64,000 bases of DNA from Pholis gunnellus (lineage: Eukaryota; Chordata; Actinopteri; Perciformes; Pholidae), in contig OU342806.1 in NCBI GenBank assembly GCA_910591455.2, forward strand, positions 11,635,426-11,699,425. The letters run 5' to 3'. This document shows positions 10,776 through 21,078 of this stretch, in pieces. The notes under the pieces are model-generated. The model worked only from the letters and a program-made list of their open reading frames with translations. It did no database searches and had not been told where the DNA came from. The position numbers were made by a program, and so were the translations under genes. Position 1 is the first letter of the stretch; every line of letters starts with the position of its first letter.

Positions 10776-13700
10776 CTACTGACTGTACGAGTTCACCCAC
10801 ATAATGATGATGGTAACGAAGCTGACTGATATGAAGAGGATGTAGAGGCCGAACAGCAGGCGGTCTATGATGAAACCCACCTGGATCCAGTCCTCCGAGC
10901 CCTGGCTTCCACCCAGCTTCTCCACCTGGAGGCGGATGGCCTGGAGGTTCTTGCCCAAGCTCCTCAGCTCCTGAAGGGACTTGTCCTCCACCACTGGCCC
11001 CATCTCAGAACGCCGATCATCAGGTTTTTGCTGCGCCACCACAACGTTGGGTTTCATCTCTAGTTTTCAAGGGGAAAAAGTTTAAATTAAAAAAATATAT
11101 TATTACGTCTACTCCTACAAAGGTGAATGCATATAAACAATCATGCTGATCCATCGGATTTACTTTGCACTGTATATAAAGTCATATTCTGTACCTGAAT
11201 CTCTTGGTTTTTTAGTTTTCCGAGGCATGCAAACAAGACGGCCCAGAATTTGCAGAACAAGCACTTGGATCCAGCGAGGGACGGGAGAGAAGTCAGCCGA
11301 GCCGCACAGCAGGTTGGTGATGAGGATAGTCTCCAGTAGACTGGCCACCATCAGAGCCAGGCAGATAGAGAAGAACACATCTGCCAAAATAAACACAAAA
11401 TGAAAGTACGTCGTAGTAACTTTAACTGAACAGGTGGAATGAATGAGGGATACTAGCTTTTCAGCAAACGAGCATTTTGTTTTAAACTCATGCAGTATAT
11501 ATTGGCTGTGCTAATATGTGATATATGTAATATGTGATGAGAAGGTGCATCATCATTATATCATTGTTTTTGACCATAAGCTGTCAGTCTACACTCCACC
11601 TGCAGCAGCTCATCTACTGATTCGACAGATGAATGATGCTTCTAAGTAACAACTAGAGCAACAGCAGAAGGCAACAAATACATCTAAAAGCAAGTTAGAG
11701 ATGTAACAGGTTTCAGTAAATACAGAGAACCTTTGCTGAGTCTGAATTACACTCACTGATGAGAGGTATGGTGTTTCCAGTGATGGGCAGCAGGTCGTTC
11801 ATGATGAGCAGGAAGACGGTGTAGCCCAGGATCAGTGTCATCTTGAAGGAGGAACGGTCCACATTCTGGGGAGGCAGCAGGAAGCTGAAGAGGTCCACTG
11901 TGATGAGGAAGCAGCTGGGGATCAGGAGGTTCACCACATAGAGGGTGGCCCGGCGCCTCACTCTGATCTGTAGAGGTAAGTTGGTTTGCTTGTTTCAAAC
12001 CCAATACTCTTATAATCTGAGACTCAAATGCAATTTAAGGTGCAATACTTGCAATTTACAGACAACCAACCTACATGAAATATAAGCTCATCAATGTAAT
12101 CATTATAAACTTCTTCGCGGTGATGATTGGAGGTGATATCCAGCAGCTCCCACTCCCCCATGGTGGTCATCACCCTCTTGGAGATCTTTGTAATGTTAAC
12201 TGCATCCCTCCCCAGGGAAATCTTTATGTCACTCGCTGGGAATAGGAGGAATAGAGAATTATAATATCCTGTAAAGTCAAGCTCACATTACATATCCACT
12301 ACATAAATATAGGAATTCATAGTTTAACTAAATGAATATATATTATTTATATCTTATTAAAATGTGTTGTCTGTCACAAGCTTATCACTGTAAACTTCTA
12401 ATGAAAAGTGATAGATAGATATTCCTCCCTCCCACATTTTCAATAATCATCAGATCAATCCATTTTCAAATACTCTAAAACAGCAGATGCCATGGTGCAG
12501 CACACATTGCATAATAGTCTTGTTACAGTTTAACTTTAAATTCCTTCACAACAACATTATTTAAGAGTTTTTTTTCCCTTTGTAAGTGGCCATTTAATTG
12601 GAAAAAAGCACACTTTGGAGTCCCAAAATAGAAGTTTACACCATTACAGTTAAACATGCTTTACTGCTCACAATAGGGACAAAGATGACTTGCTGACCAT
12701 TACATTTATATTTATGTTTTTCCAAGACAGCATACAAAAGTCTATAAAGACGGGAAACAAGACATTTGGGGAAGTGCCTTACCATAGTGCAAGTAGGAGT
12801 TGAAAGTCATAGTGCAGTTCTGTACATCGAAGGGAAAGGTGTAGATATCGAGGTTACAGGAGCTGACAACTCTGAGTGGTTTAGAATCGTGCACCCGACC
12901 ATCGCTATGCAGGTACACGTATGGGACAGTGGGGGCTGTGTTTTCATCCATACTGCAAGACAGAAACAAGCAGAGGAGTTATAAGTGAAACATTGGCCAA
13001 GTGACACCATGGCACCTTTAATTCTTTTAATTTACAAAATGAAAAAATAAAAATAATGAATTCATCCATCTAACAAATATTGCATGTTTCGCCACAACAT
13101 GAAAACACATGAATGAGTCACTCGGTTGTGTGACATTTTCCTTAATTACAGCAAACAAGTGCACTGTAGTGTATTTTGAGTTAATCCCAAATACATTGTG
13201 CTGCTTCCGGAAATACTCTAGACCACTAAATGTGTATTAATGCGCGGATACAAATAGTTAGAAATAAAAAATTTACTCCAGTAACATTTGGTAACAACTA
13301 CTGTGCCCAGCCGGTTTGGGAAATTATTTAACAATTTAAAAAACTTTGCATCTCTAATATGGTTTAGTTTTACATAAGATATATACTCACAATTCATTGA
13401 TAACAATATCTGGCCCCCAAAACAGGGTTCTGGGAAGAGAAATCCTGTCGGTGCCGCAGTTGATTGGGTCCCAGCTGACAAACTCGTTCATCCACCACTA
13501 AAACCACAAAGCTGCTGTCAGTGCACAGAGCCGGTATCGTATAAGTAATAATCACATCATTCACCCCAAAATCATCCCACAATTATTTCTACATCACTGA
13601 CTGAGAAATATGAACATGGATGATTGCAGTACGTACATTATGTTGCCAAAGGTAAGTGAGCAAGAGTTGAGCCTTTTCATCCTGGAAGACAAGAAAACCT

Positions 13701-14620
13701 GCTTTAAGACACAAAAACAGTGACCGTGTTTCTAATGTGTTTTTTGGGGACCAACTTAATCCTCAAGGAAGTCTCAGTGGAGCCCAGAAACATAATGGAG
13801 TGGGTTACTCAGTATACAGTATAATGCTACTTATTTGTATCTACTGAGAGCTGAAACATACCACTCCTAGTATCCCGTACATGGTGAAGAATGTGGTGAC
13901 GTTGGTGCTGGTTTTCATGTTCATGACGGGTCGTATGGAGCTCAGGTTGAAGACTGGACGCAGAGCTTGCAGCAGGGCGGGTTGGTTCGGCTGAGAGCAG
14001 TTGACCTTGATGACACTGCACACAGCTGAAGGGAAGATTTAAAAATGAGAAAGTTAAGCCGTAAACATGCTTTGGCTTATTTTCAACAAAACAGCACACC
14101 TGCAACGAACAAAACGGATTGAAAAATAAGGAGGTTGTCTCAACATTAGTTACCAGTAATCATTGGGATTTCTATTAACTTATTTCCAATTTAATGCAGA
14201 ATACAAAGAAATGTAAGTCTTCAAGTAGTTGTTACATTTTACGTTGTATAATTGGTCGTGCAGTGCACATTCTCCTAAGCTATTTAATTTTTTATAACCT
14301 TGTTGCTTATCTTCATTGCAAACCACTTTTGATATAAGCATGCCTAATACTCGATATTGTGCTGAACAAAAAGCTTACCTGGCATAAGAATGAGAATGAT
14401 GACCACAGTGGGCATGACTGATGGAGGGAGGCACTAGAATAACACAGTTACAAAAATTAATTTAAACAAACATTAAAACTATTAATTATGGATTGTTTAG
14501 GAAAAGGTTATCAGTTACAGAAAAGATGCATTATGACTGATGCTGTATTTAGCCTCTGAAATAACACATCACTACATACAGAATATGCACCAGGAGAAGA
14601 TACTTTACCTTTGGTGTCAT
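10776..14620 (-). CDS. 5-HT3-like Cys-loop ligand-gated ion channel, copy B (complete)
   Basis: Ten coding exons: 14620-14609, 14433-14379, 14025-13862, 13681-13637, 13497-13391, 12952-12783, 12235-12075, 11967-11757, 11380-11195, 11059-10776. All have GT/AG borders and consistent phases, giving 464 aa. Leader MTPK plus a hydrophobic stretch (VVIILILMP); extracellular domain with Cys loop CNLDIYTFPFDVQNC; TM1-TM2 with VDRSSFKMTLILGYTVF (Asp at the place of the mammalian selectivity-filter Glu); TM3; a short intracellular loop; TM4 near the C-terminus. Loop A (VINEF) and the loop-D Trp are kept, but loop B reads FNSYLHYG with Tyr in place of the serotonin-binding Trp. A non-coding 5' exon is possible: a donor after 14815 and an acceptor before 14681 (both minus). 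Paralogous to copy A, with seven of nine shared exons identical in length. An excitatory cation channel by family; the agonist is uncertain. Confidence 0.92.
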
Positions 14621-14815
14621 GATGGCAAGAGTCAAATCTTCCTACAGTCGTCTGATTAAAGCCGTTTCTTCAGTATCGCGTCTGGAGAATACACAGATTG
14701 GTAATCACACTGCTTTATTGGAAAATGTGCTTTTAGTTGTCAATTGTATGAACAGGAGAGTTGCCGGTCCATAAATAACCATTGTCAGACAGCAAAGGCA
14801 TACTCTCCACTTACC

Positions 14816-15975
14816 TGGCAAACTCACTCTTGAAAGACTAAATTCAGCCTCGGTGGCCAAGATATACATAGTGCCAGGGTAAACCAAGCGTGATGTGGAC
14901 AAACCCCTGGCAAATGAAGTGGGAAATGGAAAACTCTGCACGGCAGCTACTTTCCCTGTCGGTGGTTTCATACAAAACAAAGATAATCCAAAGTTAATGT
15001 ATTCTACCAGAATGTGTGACTTGCAGAAGGTGAAGACTGACCACAGTGGCATCAGTGTCACACCTGCTGGCCCAATGCAAATAAACAGTGGGTGGCCTGT
15101 GAGAAACATGTGTCCTCTGGTGTCCCCCTAAACCTCCTGCCAACCAACTAGTTTTCATTTTATATTAAAGTTGTCAGTCAAAATGAACCAGGTTATACAA
15201 CTTTGCCCCAACACGCAATGCTTCTGCAATGGTGTTGATTACAAATGTGCAGAAATAGTCATTTTAAGCCTCATACATTGAAATTGGAGCTGTTATGAAG
15301 GACACTGCTTAATTTGTTGAAACTTTATTGCAGTGGTGTTCCTGTCCGTCACGTACAGGCACCACCTCTGTGCATCTCCTGTGAATGAAGTGTGGGGGAC
15401 ACTCTCTCTTCATTTCTTCTGTTAGGAATGTAGTACATCATTTCCTGTGTGCCATAGACACGTTACCACCTAGCAGCGACATGCATACACAAAGAATAAA
15501 CCTACTGTATGCATAATATCCCCTTTTCTACATTTCACCTGCTCATGTCCAAATATAATATTTGATATTTAAGTATTGTACTGTTTACAGATCAGTTTAC
15601 CTCAGGGACTCCTTTATACATACTTTCAATGTCGGAATTCATTGACAGGCCTCCTTCCTCTCATTTAGTGACAAAAAAAATACCTCTGTACAAATCACAA
15701 GTACATTTAGATTATTGTTTGTACACGCTTTATTTGTCCATCACATTTCTGATGATAAGGCTTGTTTAATGCTTTGTAGCAGATATATTAATATTTTAAA
15801 GACCACTGACTACCAACAAGATTAAATCCAAAAGTTCACATGCAAATGATTATTGATAAATATGAGGCACAATACAATGAAATATTATATATACAATTAG
15901 TATTGTATTATATAATTTATGAGTGGTTTATATGAGTTAAATTAACAAAAAGGCTATCTTAATAGCAACACAAGC
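14816..15975. other. Spacer between 5-HT3-like copy B and the first rtp gene
   Basis: Holds the likely copy B promoter and upstream non-coding exon, then the 3' flank of the first rtp gene with AATAAA (minus) at 15729-15734, 242 bp after that gene's stop. No protein-coding exon I can support. Confidence 0.4.
15729..15734 (-). terminator. Putative polyadenylation signal, rtp3-like 1
   Basis: AATAAA on the minus strand. The surrounding sequence (GGCTTGTTTAATGCTTT nearby) is homologous to 18060-18080 after rtp3-like 2, so the 3' UTR was duplicated with the gene. Confidence 0.45.
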
Positions 15976-16847
15976 TCAATCCCTGGTACAGATGCCTTCC
16001 CTACAGGCCTCACAATGATCAGGCTCGTGGGGACTTTTGACTTCCTGGCTTACAAAGGGCCTGTTTACTTTGCCCAGGTTTTCATGGTAGCATTTTATTC
16101 TTATCTTCTCCACCAGATTCTCCAGGAGGATGTCGATGTTCTCTGGGGTGATGCTGGGCCTTTCCATTGGGGCTTCGCTGCACTCCTTGCAGTTCTGACG
16201 GAAGGGCCTCACTTTGACAATGCCCTGCCCGTTTGACAGGTGCATGTGGAAGACCACCATCACCCGGTTGGAAGGCCAGGTTCTTCCACACTCAGAGCAT
16301 TGGAACCTTAAAAATGACAGATGACCCAAGTTAAAACTGGCCCTTTAACAAAATGATACTCTTTCTCTGCCGTTCAAGTGTTACCAGATTATTTCTTCCC
16401 TCAATATAACACTGGACATAGCATGAGTATTAACATTCATTTCCATTACCTTGACTTGACCCTTATTCTTACCCTAACATTTAGAGATATACATTGTGCA
16501 CCAGTTTTGGTCCCCAAATGAGACATATTTTTGTTGACATTACTTCAGTATTACAAGTATGTGTTTGTGTATATATACACATACACAAAATAAACCAAAT
16601 ATGCCCCCTAAACTATCATTTATTTTAACTTAAGATATACCATACTGTACATACACATGACAACACTACACTAATTAAAAGTAGTCCAACACACTGACCT
16701 GGCACTTGTGTTTCGAATGTACTGCTCCCAGCCTGAGTTCGGGCTGTCAGGCACAAGAGTTTCATCAAACTGCAGACGCCAGGAGTCGCCTTCTTTAAAC
16801 ATATCTGCTTTCATCCTGAAGATAGGTGTCCACTCTGACAGTGCCAT
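15976..16847 (-). CDS. Receptor-transporting protein 3-like 1 (zf-3CxxC domain)
   Basis: Two exons, 16847-16699 and 16306-15976, joined in phase 2 to 159 aa starting MALSEWTPIF. The second exon carries three zinc-binding CxxC pairs typical of zf-3CxxC proteins: CSEC, CKEC (within RPFRQNCKEC), and CEAC followed by GIC near the C-terminus. Mammalian RTPs are chaperones for chemosensory GPCRs, while RTP4, and in fish genes called rtp3, are interferon-induced. Unlike mammalian RTPs this protein ends just after the third CxxC pair with no hydrophobic tail, so it is probably soluble or peripheral. The start was chosen because it matches the second copy and lies after a shared 5' leader. Its promoter holds ISRE-like repeats, so interferon induction is likely (inference). 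Confidence 0.88.
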
Positions 16848-16975
16848 CCTTTAGTAGTGCTGGTGGCTGAAGAAGAAGAGACAAAACACTGACAGCTGAT
16901 CTGCACAGTATACAAGCAACTTGTGAGAATGACGCCTTGGTTGAGAGACTATGACTCTGCAAATAGAGAATTCAA

Positions 16976-17085
16976 GGAAAATGAAACTTAAAAGTACTGT
17001 GACGCTACCAATAGAGAGTTTCAAGGAAATGAAAATGAAAGATACTCTGACTCTACCAATAGAGAGTTTGTCAAAAATGAAACTT
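16976..17085 (-). promoter_or_regulatory. Tandem ISRE-like repeat array upstream of rtp3-like 1
   Basis: About three 48-49 bp units. Unit 1 has GGAAAATGAAACT (16976-16988), an exact match to the ISRE consensus GGAAANNGAAACT. Unit 2 has GGAAATGAAAATGAAAG (17025-17041), a GAAANNGAAA-type IRF site. Unit 3 has AAAAATGAAACTT (17073-17085). A CCAATAGA motif sits between units. The first site is about 130 bp upstream of the ATG. These are on the plus strand relative to a minus-strand gene, but ISREs act in either orientation. Confidence 0.75.
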
Positions 17086-17091
17086 AAAAGT

Positions 17092-18300
17092 AGCAACCTT
17101 GTTTCCTTAAGTTTCGAGTCTAGTTTTGTAAATAATACTGGAGTGGGGAATCTTAGGCTCGGGTGTTCTATGTCTTCTGTCTTGCAGAAGATGAGAAAAT
17201 ATGCTAATATTTACCATATTTCTATGGAAATAGATGGAGCTTGTCAAACATTTCGACCTCCTTCTCCTGTGCATGGTTCCATTTCAACAACATTTGGACA
17301 GTATAAACATAACAAACAACAGTATATTAATTAAGGGACAATGGAACTTCAAAGTGTAAACCTGGGTTCTTTAAGTTGCAGGTCTAGGTTTGTACTGGGA
17401 ATTGAAAGGGAAATTACAAGTTTGTTTTGATGAGTCAGATGTTAAGCATATACTAGTAGACGGTCGAATTTCTGGGTAGCCTATTTATACACTGAAATGA
17501 AGAGAAGGGTACCCCCATGTGACGAAAAAGTAACATATTTGTGTGTTTGTGTAGTTAGGATGTCTTATGATTATCACTGAGAGTTAACTTTTGATTCACT
17601 ACTGTATCACTCACAAAATAAATGTGATTAGTGTAGATTAACTGAAATACGACCGCTGCCTCTGTGTTTCATCGAATCTTCAGAGCACTCACTCACCAGG
17701 GAAGGAATGCAAGAGAAATGAAACTGAAATGTTTTCTTGCTGTATTCATGCAACAGTGCCACCTGCTGGTGAAACGCTTCCATGTCTTTACTGTATGTAT
17801 GCCCTGTATGTAATATCCTGATTATATACAGTCTATTCCATGGTAATATCATTTAAAATTCTTACCAGCACATGTCCAAATAGTACTTCTAATATTCAGG
17901 TGTTCAACTGTTCACAGTTCAGTTTACCGTAGTGATTCCTCTGTACAAATAATAAATAATATATTTGAAAATAAAAAACACCCACGCTACAAATCACAAA
18001 TACGTGTAGTTAATTGTATGCATACACATTTATTTATCTATTACATTTGTGTTGGTAAGAAGGCTGGTTTAATGCTTTTGAGCCGACAAATGAATATGTT
18101 AAAGACAATTAAAAACAAGAAGATACCACCAGGAGTAAATATGAAAGCTTATATGCACTTGATTATCATATGAAAATGATAGAAGCAGCACAATGTAACA
18201 GAATGACAGGAGGGGAAGTCTTATACAACTGATGCTTATTCAATATGAGCTTAGGCATATAACATCAGTAAAACTCTCTACAGCTTGAAACACACTCTCA
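17092..18300. other. Spacer between the rtp genes
   Basis: No gene seen. 17093-17300 is homologous to 19780-20045 upstream of the second copy (shared TTCTGTCTTGCA and TTTCCTGTGCATGGTTC-like blocks), with another partial copy at 17350-17420. The rest is the rtp3-like 2 3' flank. Confidence 0.5.
18029..18034 (-). terminator. Putative polyadenylation signal, rtp3-like 2
   Basis: AATAAA on the minus strand, 320 bp after the stop at 18354, in sequence homologous to the 3' flank of the first copy. Confidence 0.4.
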
Positions 18301-18337
<37 letters not shown>

Positions 18338-18348
18338 ACACACACACA
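18301..18348 (+). repeat. (CT)n(CA)n microsatellite
   Basis: A compound CT then CA repeat ending five bases from the stop codon of rtp3-like 2, so it lies at the start of that gene's 3' UTR. Confidence 0.9.
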
Positions 18349-18353
18349 TATTA

Positions 18354-19436
18354 TTAAAAAGGCCGACTCCTTGGACAAACACCCTGCATACAGGCCTCAC
18401 AATGAGCAGGCTCATGGGGACTTTGACCTTCAACTCTTCTGAAAGGCTTGATCTCTTTGCCCAGGTCTTCGTTGTAGCATTTTATTCTTATTTTCTCCAC
18501 AACATTCTTCAGGAGGATCCCGATGTTCTCTGAGGTGATGCTGGGCTTCTCCATTGGAGCTTCGCTGCACACCTTGCAGTTCTGACGGAAGGGCCTCACC
18601 TTGGCGACGCCCTGCCTGTAGGACAGGCGCATGTGGCAGGCAACCTTCACTTTGTTAGAAGACCAGCGTCTTCCACACTCGGTGCATTTGTACCTTGAAA
18701 AAGACAAGAGGCCCTTTAACAAAATGACAACGAACCAAAGTTACACCGGAAACTCAAGGTTTAGCTACAGAAACATTTGGAAGCAGCGATGCTCTGGGAG
18801 AAGAAATTATATAATTGGGTTTAAATGTAATTGGGACGATCCTAATCATTGACTATCTTGCTAAATAATTTTGTTTGACTGAAGCCAGTGCAAAAGGTAA
18901 AATAGGAGGAGAGAGACACTTGACATCATCTCCTTCCTGTTTACATAATAAAACCAGAATCTTTGTTCTGTCACGTACATTTTGTCAACACCTATGCTTC
19001 TTTGGCCTCATCTCAAAGTCCACCACTGACATTATTTCTTCTGTCAATGTAAATCATACTGGGCATGGCATGAACTTAAGAGCTATATCCTTAACCCTAA
19101 CATTAACCAAAGCCAACTTATTACCCTAAAAAGTAATGGTTTACATTGTGGAGACCACTTTTTGAGATAACCTAGTGCATGTACATAGAGAAAAACCTTA
19201 ATAAACCTAATGCATCCAACTATATATATTTTTAACCATACATAAATGTGCCACCTACAGTATTTAACGGTAGTTAAACACACTGACCTTGCACTGGTGC
19301 TCACGATACACTTCTTCCAGCCCGGTTTATGGCAGTTATTCACAAGGTTTTCATCAAACTCCAGACTCCAGGAGTCTCCTGGTTTAAGATTCTTTGCTGC
19401 TACCTGGAAGAGACGTGTCCACTCCGGCTGTGCCAT
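18354..19436 (-). CDS. Receptor-transporting protein 3-like 2 (zf-3CxxC domain)
   Basis: Two exons, 19436-19288 and 18693-18354, giving 162 aa starting MAQPEWTRLF. Exon 1 is exactly the same length (149 nt) as in the first copy, and the splice phase is the same. CxxC pairs CTEC, CKVC and CEAC (then GVC) are all present. An upstream in-frame ATG at 19508 exists but lies in the conserved untranslated leader shared with the first copy, so the internal start is preferred. No transmembrane segment at the C-terminus, unlike mammalian RTPs. It is a tandem duplicate of the 15976-16847 gene, with promoter and 3' UTR duplicated too. Interferon-inducible by inference from the ISRE array upstream. Confidence 0.88.
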
Positions 19437-19571
19437 CCTGCCGGTGCCAGGGGTGCTGCTGGCTGAGAAAGAGACAAAACACTGACAGCTGATCTGCACA
19501 GTATACAAACAACTTGTGAGAATGACATCATGCCTTGGTTGAGAGACAATGACTCTAAAAATAGAGTTCGA

Positions 19572-19776
19572 GGAAAATGAAACTTAAAAGTACTGTGACT
19601 CTACCAATAGACAGTTTGAGGATAATGAAACTTAAAAGTACTGTGACTTTACCAATAGACAGTTTGAGGAAAATAAAACTTAAAAGTACTGTGACTCTAC
19701 CAATAGACAGTTTGAGGAAAATGAAACTTAAAAGTACTGTGACTCTACCAAGAGGGCTTGAGGAAAATTAAATTTA
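19572..19776 (-). promoter_or_regulatory. Five-unit tandem ISRE-like array upstream of rtp3-like 2
   Basis: 48-bp units start at 19572, 19620, 19668 and 19716, with a fifth diverged unit at 19762. Core motifs in order: GGAAAATGAAACT, GGATAATGAAACT, GGAAAATAAAACT, GGAAAATGAAACT, GGAAAATTAAATT. Units 1 and 4 match the ISRE consensus exactly. Units 1-4 also carry CCAATAGACAGTTTGAGG, i.e. a CCAAT box. The first ISRE is about 136 bp upstream of the ATG. The array happens to be open in one frame because 48 is divisible by three, but this is not a gene. Confidence 0.8.
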
Positions 19777-20938
19777 AAAGTGGAAACTTGGTTTTATTAA
19801 GTTCCGGGTCTATGACTGGAATGGAGAATAACAATTTTGTTGACTGGGATGTTCATGTCTTCTGTCTTGCACGAGATGAAAACATACTTATATTTACTAC
19901 ATTTTTATTCAAATAGATGTGCTAATTTTACAGAAGTAATTGTACATACTGTTGATCTGCTGTCATCATCATCATTTCCCTATAGAGACAGTAGCATGTC
20001 AAACATTCCTACCCATCTTTCCTGTGCATGGTTCAATTTCAACTTTAAGTCTAATTTTAACTTCTGTGCTGTATGAAAATTCATCATTAAACAACAGATT
20101 AAAAGTGTTTATATGATGCCAATATCATGGCCGCCCTCGCTGATTTTTTCCTGATTTAACATTAATAATCTGTGTAGGAACGACAAGAGTAAGGTGCTTA
20201 ACATTAAACAGTAAACCTCTAATCTCTTCAATGAGAGCTATTCATGTAGGCACTTGTCAGCGGCTCATTGTAACAAATCAATAAAAACATTAACATCTAA
20301 TTGCTCATTTAACCTCATTTGCAGGTTTAATGTTACAACAGGGAGTAACTCAATTTCTGCCATTTGTAATTCGTACCTCGTCTGTAGACAATGACGATCA
20401 ATACTGAACTGTGCATTTTATACAGTATAGTGTGGAAAATGCCTTACATTTTCCATTTAATTTTGTGTGATTTAAATCAGACCTTATCCTCGACAAAGCA
20501 AGAAAAGATGGGATAATGTGGAGCATGGAGAGGATGAGGAGAGTGCTATCCATCAGAGCTGTAGACTGATCTTTAAATCCAGAAAGGTCTTGATTTGCTC
20601 CTGAAATCATAGCACCTTTGTTCCGTTTTTCTCGGGTGAATGAAGGCAAATTAGATACGTTCTAATTTGTCTGTAGTTGATGAGGCCTTGGAAGTTCAGA
20701 AATCACGATGGGAGACCGCAGAAAATTGCCTCCACCGTATTGCCTCTTTTGATACCAACCCTGAGCTGATACCAGTCCATGTGGGAGTAAAGAGGAAGTG
20801 ATGGCGATAATAGTGCCATTTTAGAAGACAATGATATCAAAGGCTTTCCTTGCCTGAGAAAGAAAAGTGTGAACAAGGATAACAGGACTCCAACTGACAG
20901 ACGATTGGAAAGAACTATGTGAAAAAACTTCTAGCATA
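19777..20938. other. Spacer between rtp3-like 2 and dynlt2b
   Basis: The first 270 bp is homologous to sequence upstream of rtp3-like 1. The rest holds no exon I can support. Confidence 0.45.
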
Positions 20939-20989
20939 TTTCAAAATAAGACACAGTACAAATGTATTTGTCGTACTCTTATTTTGAAA
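20939..20989. repeat. Inverted repeat in the dynlt2b promoter region
   Basis: Perfect 13-bp arms TTTCAAAATAAGA (20939-20951) and TCTTATTTTGAAA (20977-20989), with further partial pairing inward (AGTAC, ACAAAT). Probably the remnant of a small palindromic MITE. Confidence 0.6.
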
Positions 20990-21008
20990 CCGGAAACTTG
21001 GAAAATAC

Positions 21009-21022
21009 GTCGCTATGGTTAC
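21009..21022 (+). promoter_or_regulatory. X-box-like RFX site in the dynlt2b promoter
   Basis: GTCGCTATGGTTAC matches the palindromic X-box GTTGCCATGGTAAC at 11 of 14 positions and lies 57 bp upstream of the dynlt2b ATG. X-boxes close to the start are typical of RFX-controlled ciliary genes, and DYNLT2B is a ciliary dynein-2 subunit. Confidence 0.55.
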
Positions 21023-21078
21023 GGATGAAACTTTGCAAAGATTAGCTAGTTAGCAACTGTCTGCCTTCTTTATTTGCG

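Noticed and set aside
16951..17334. 127-codon open frame (plus) over the rtp3-like 1 promoter
   Set aside because: It is open because the 48-bp ISRE repeat is a multiple of three; the same peptide pattern repeats at 19577-19771. No gene structure.
19437..19508. Upstream in-frame ATG for rtp3-like 2
   Set aside because: It lies in leader sequence shared with rtp3-like 1, where no matching extension is open; the internal ATG aligns in both copies.
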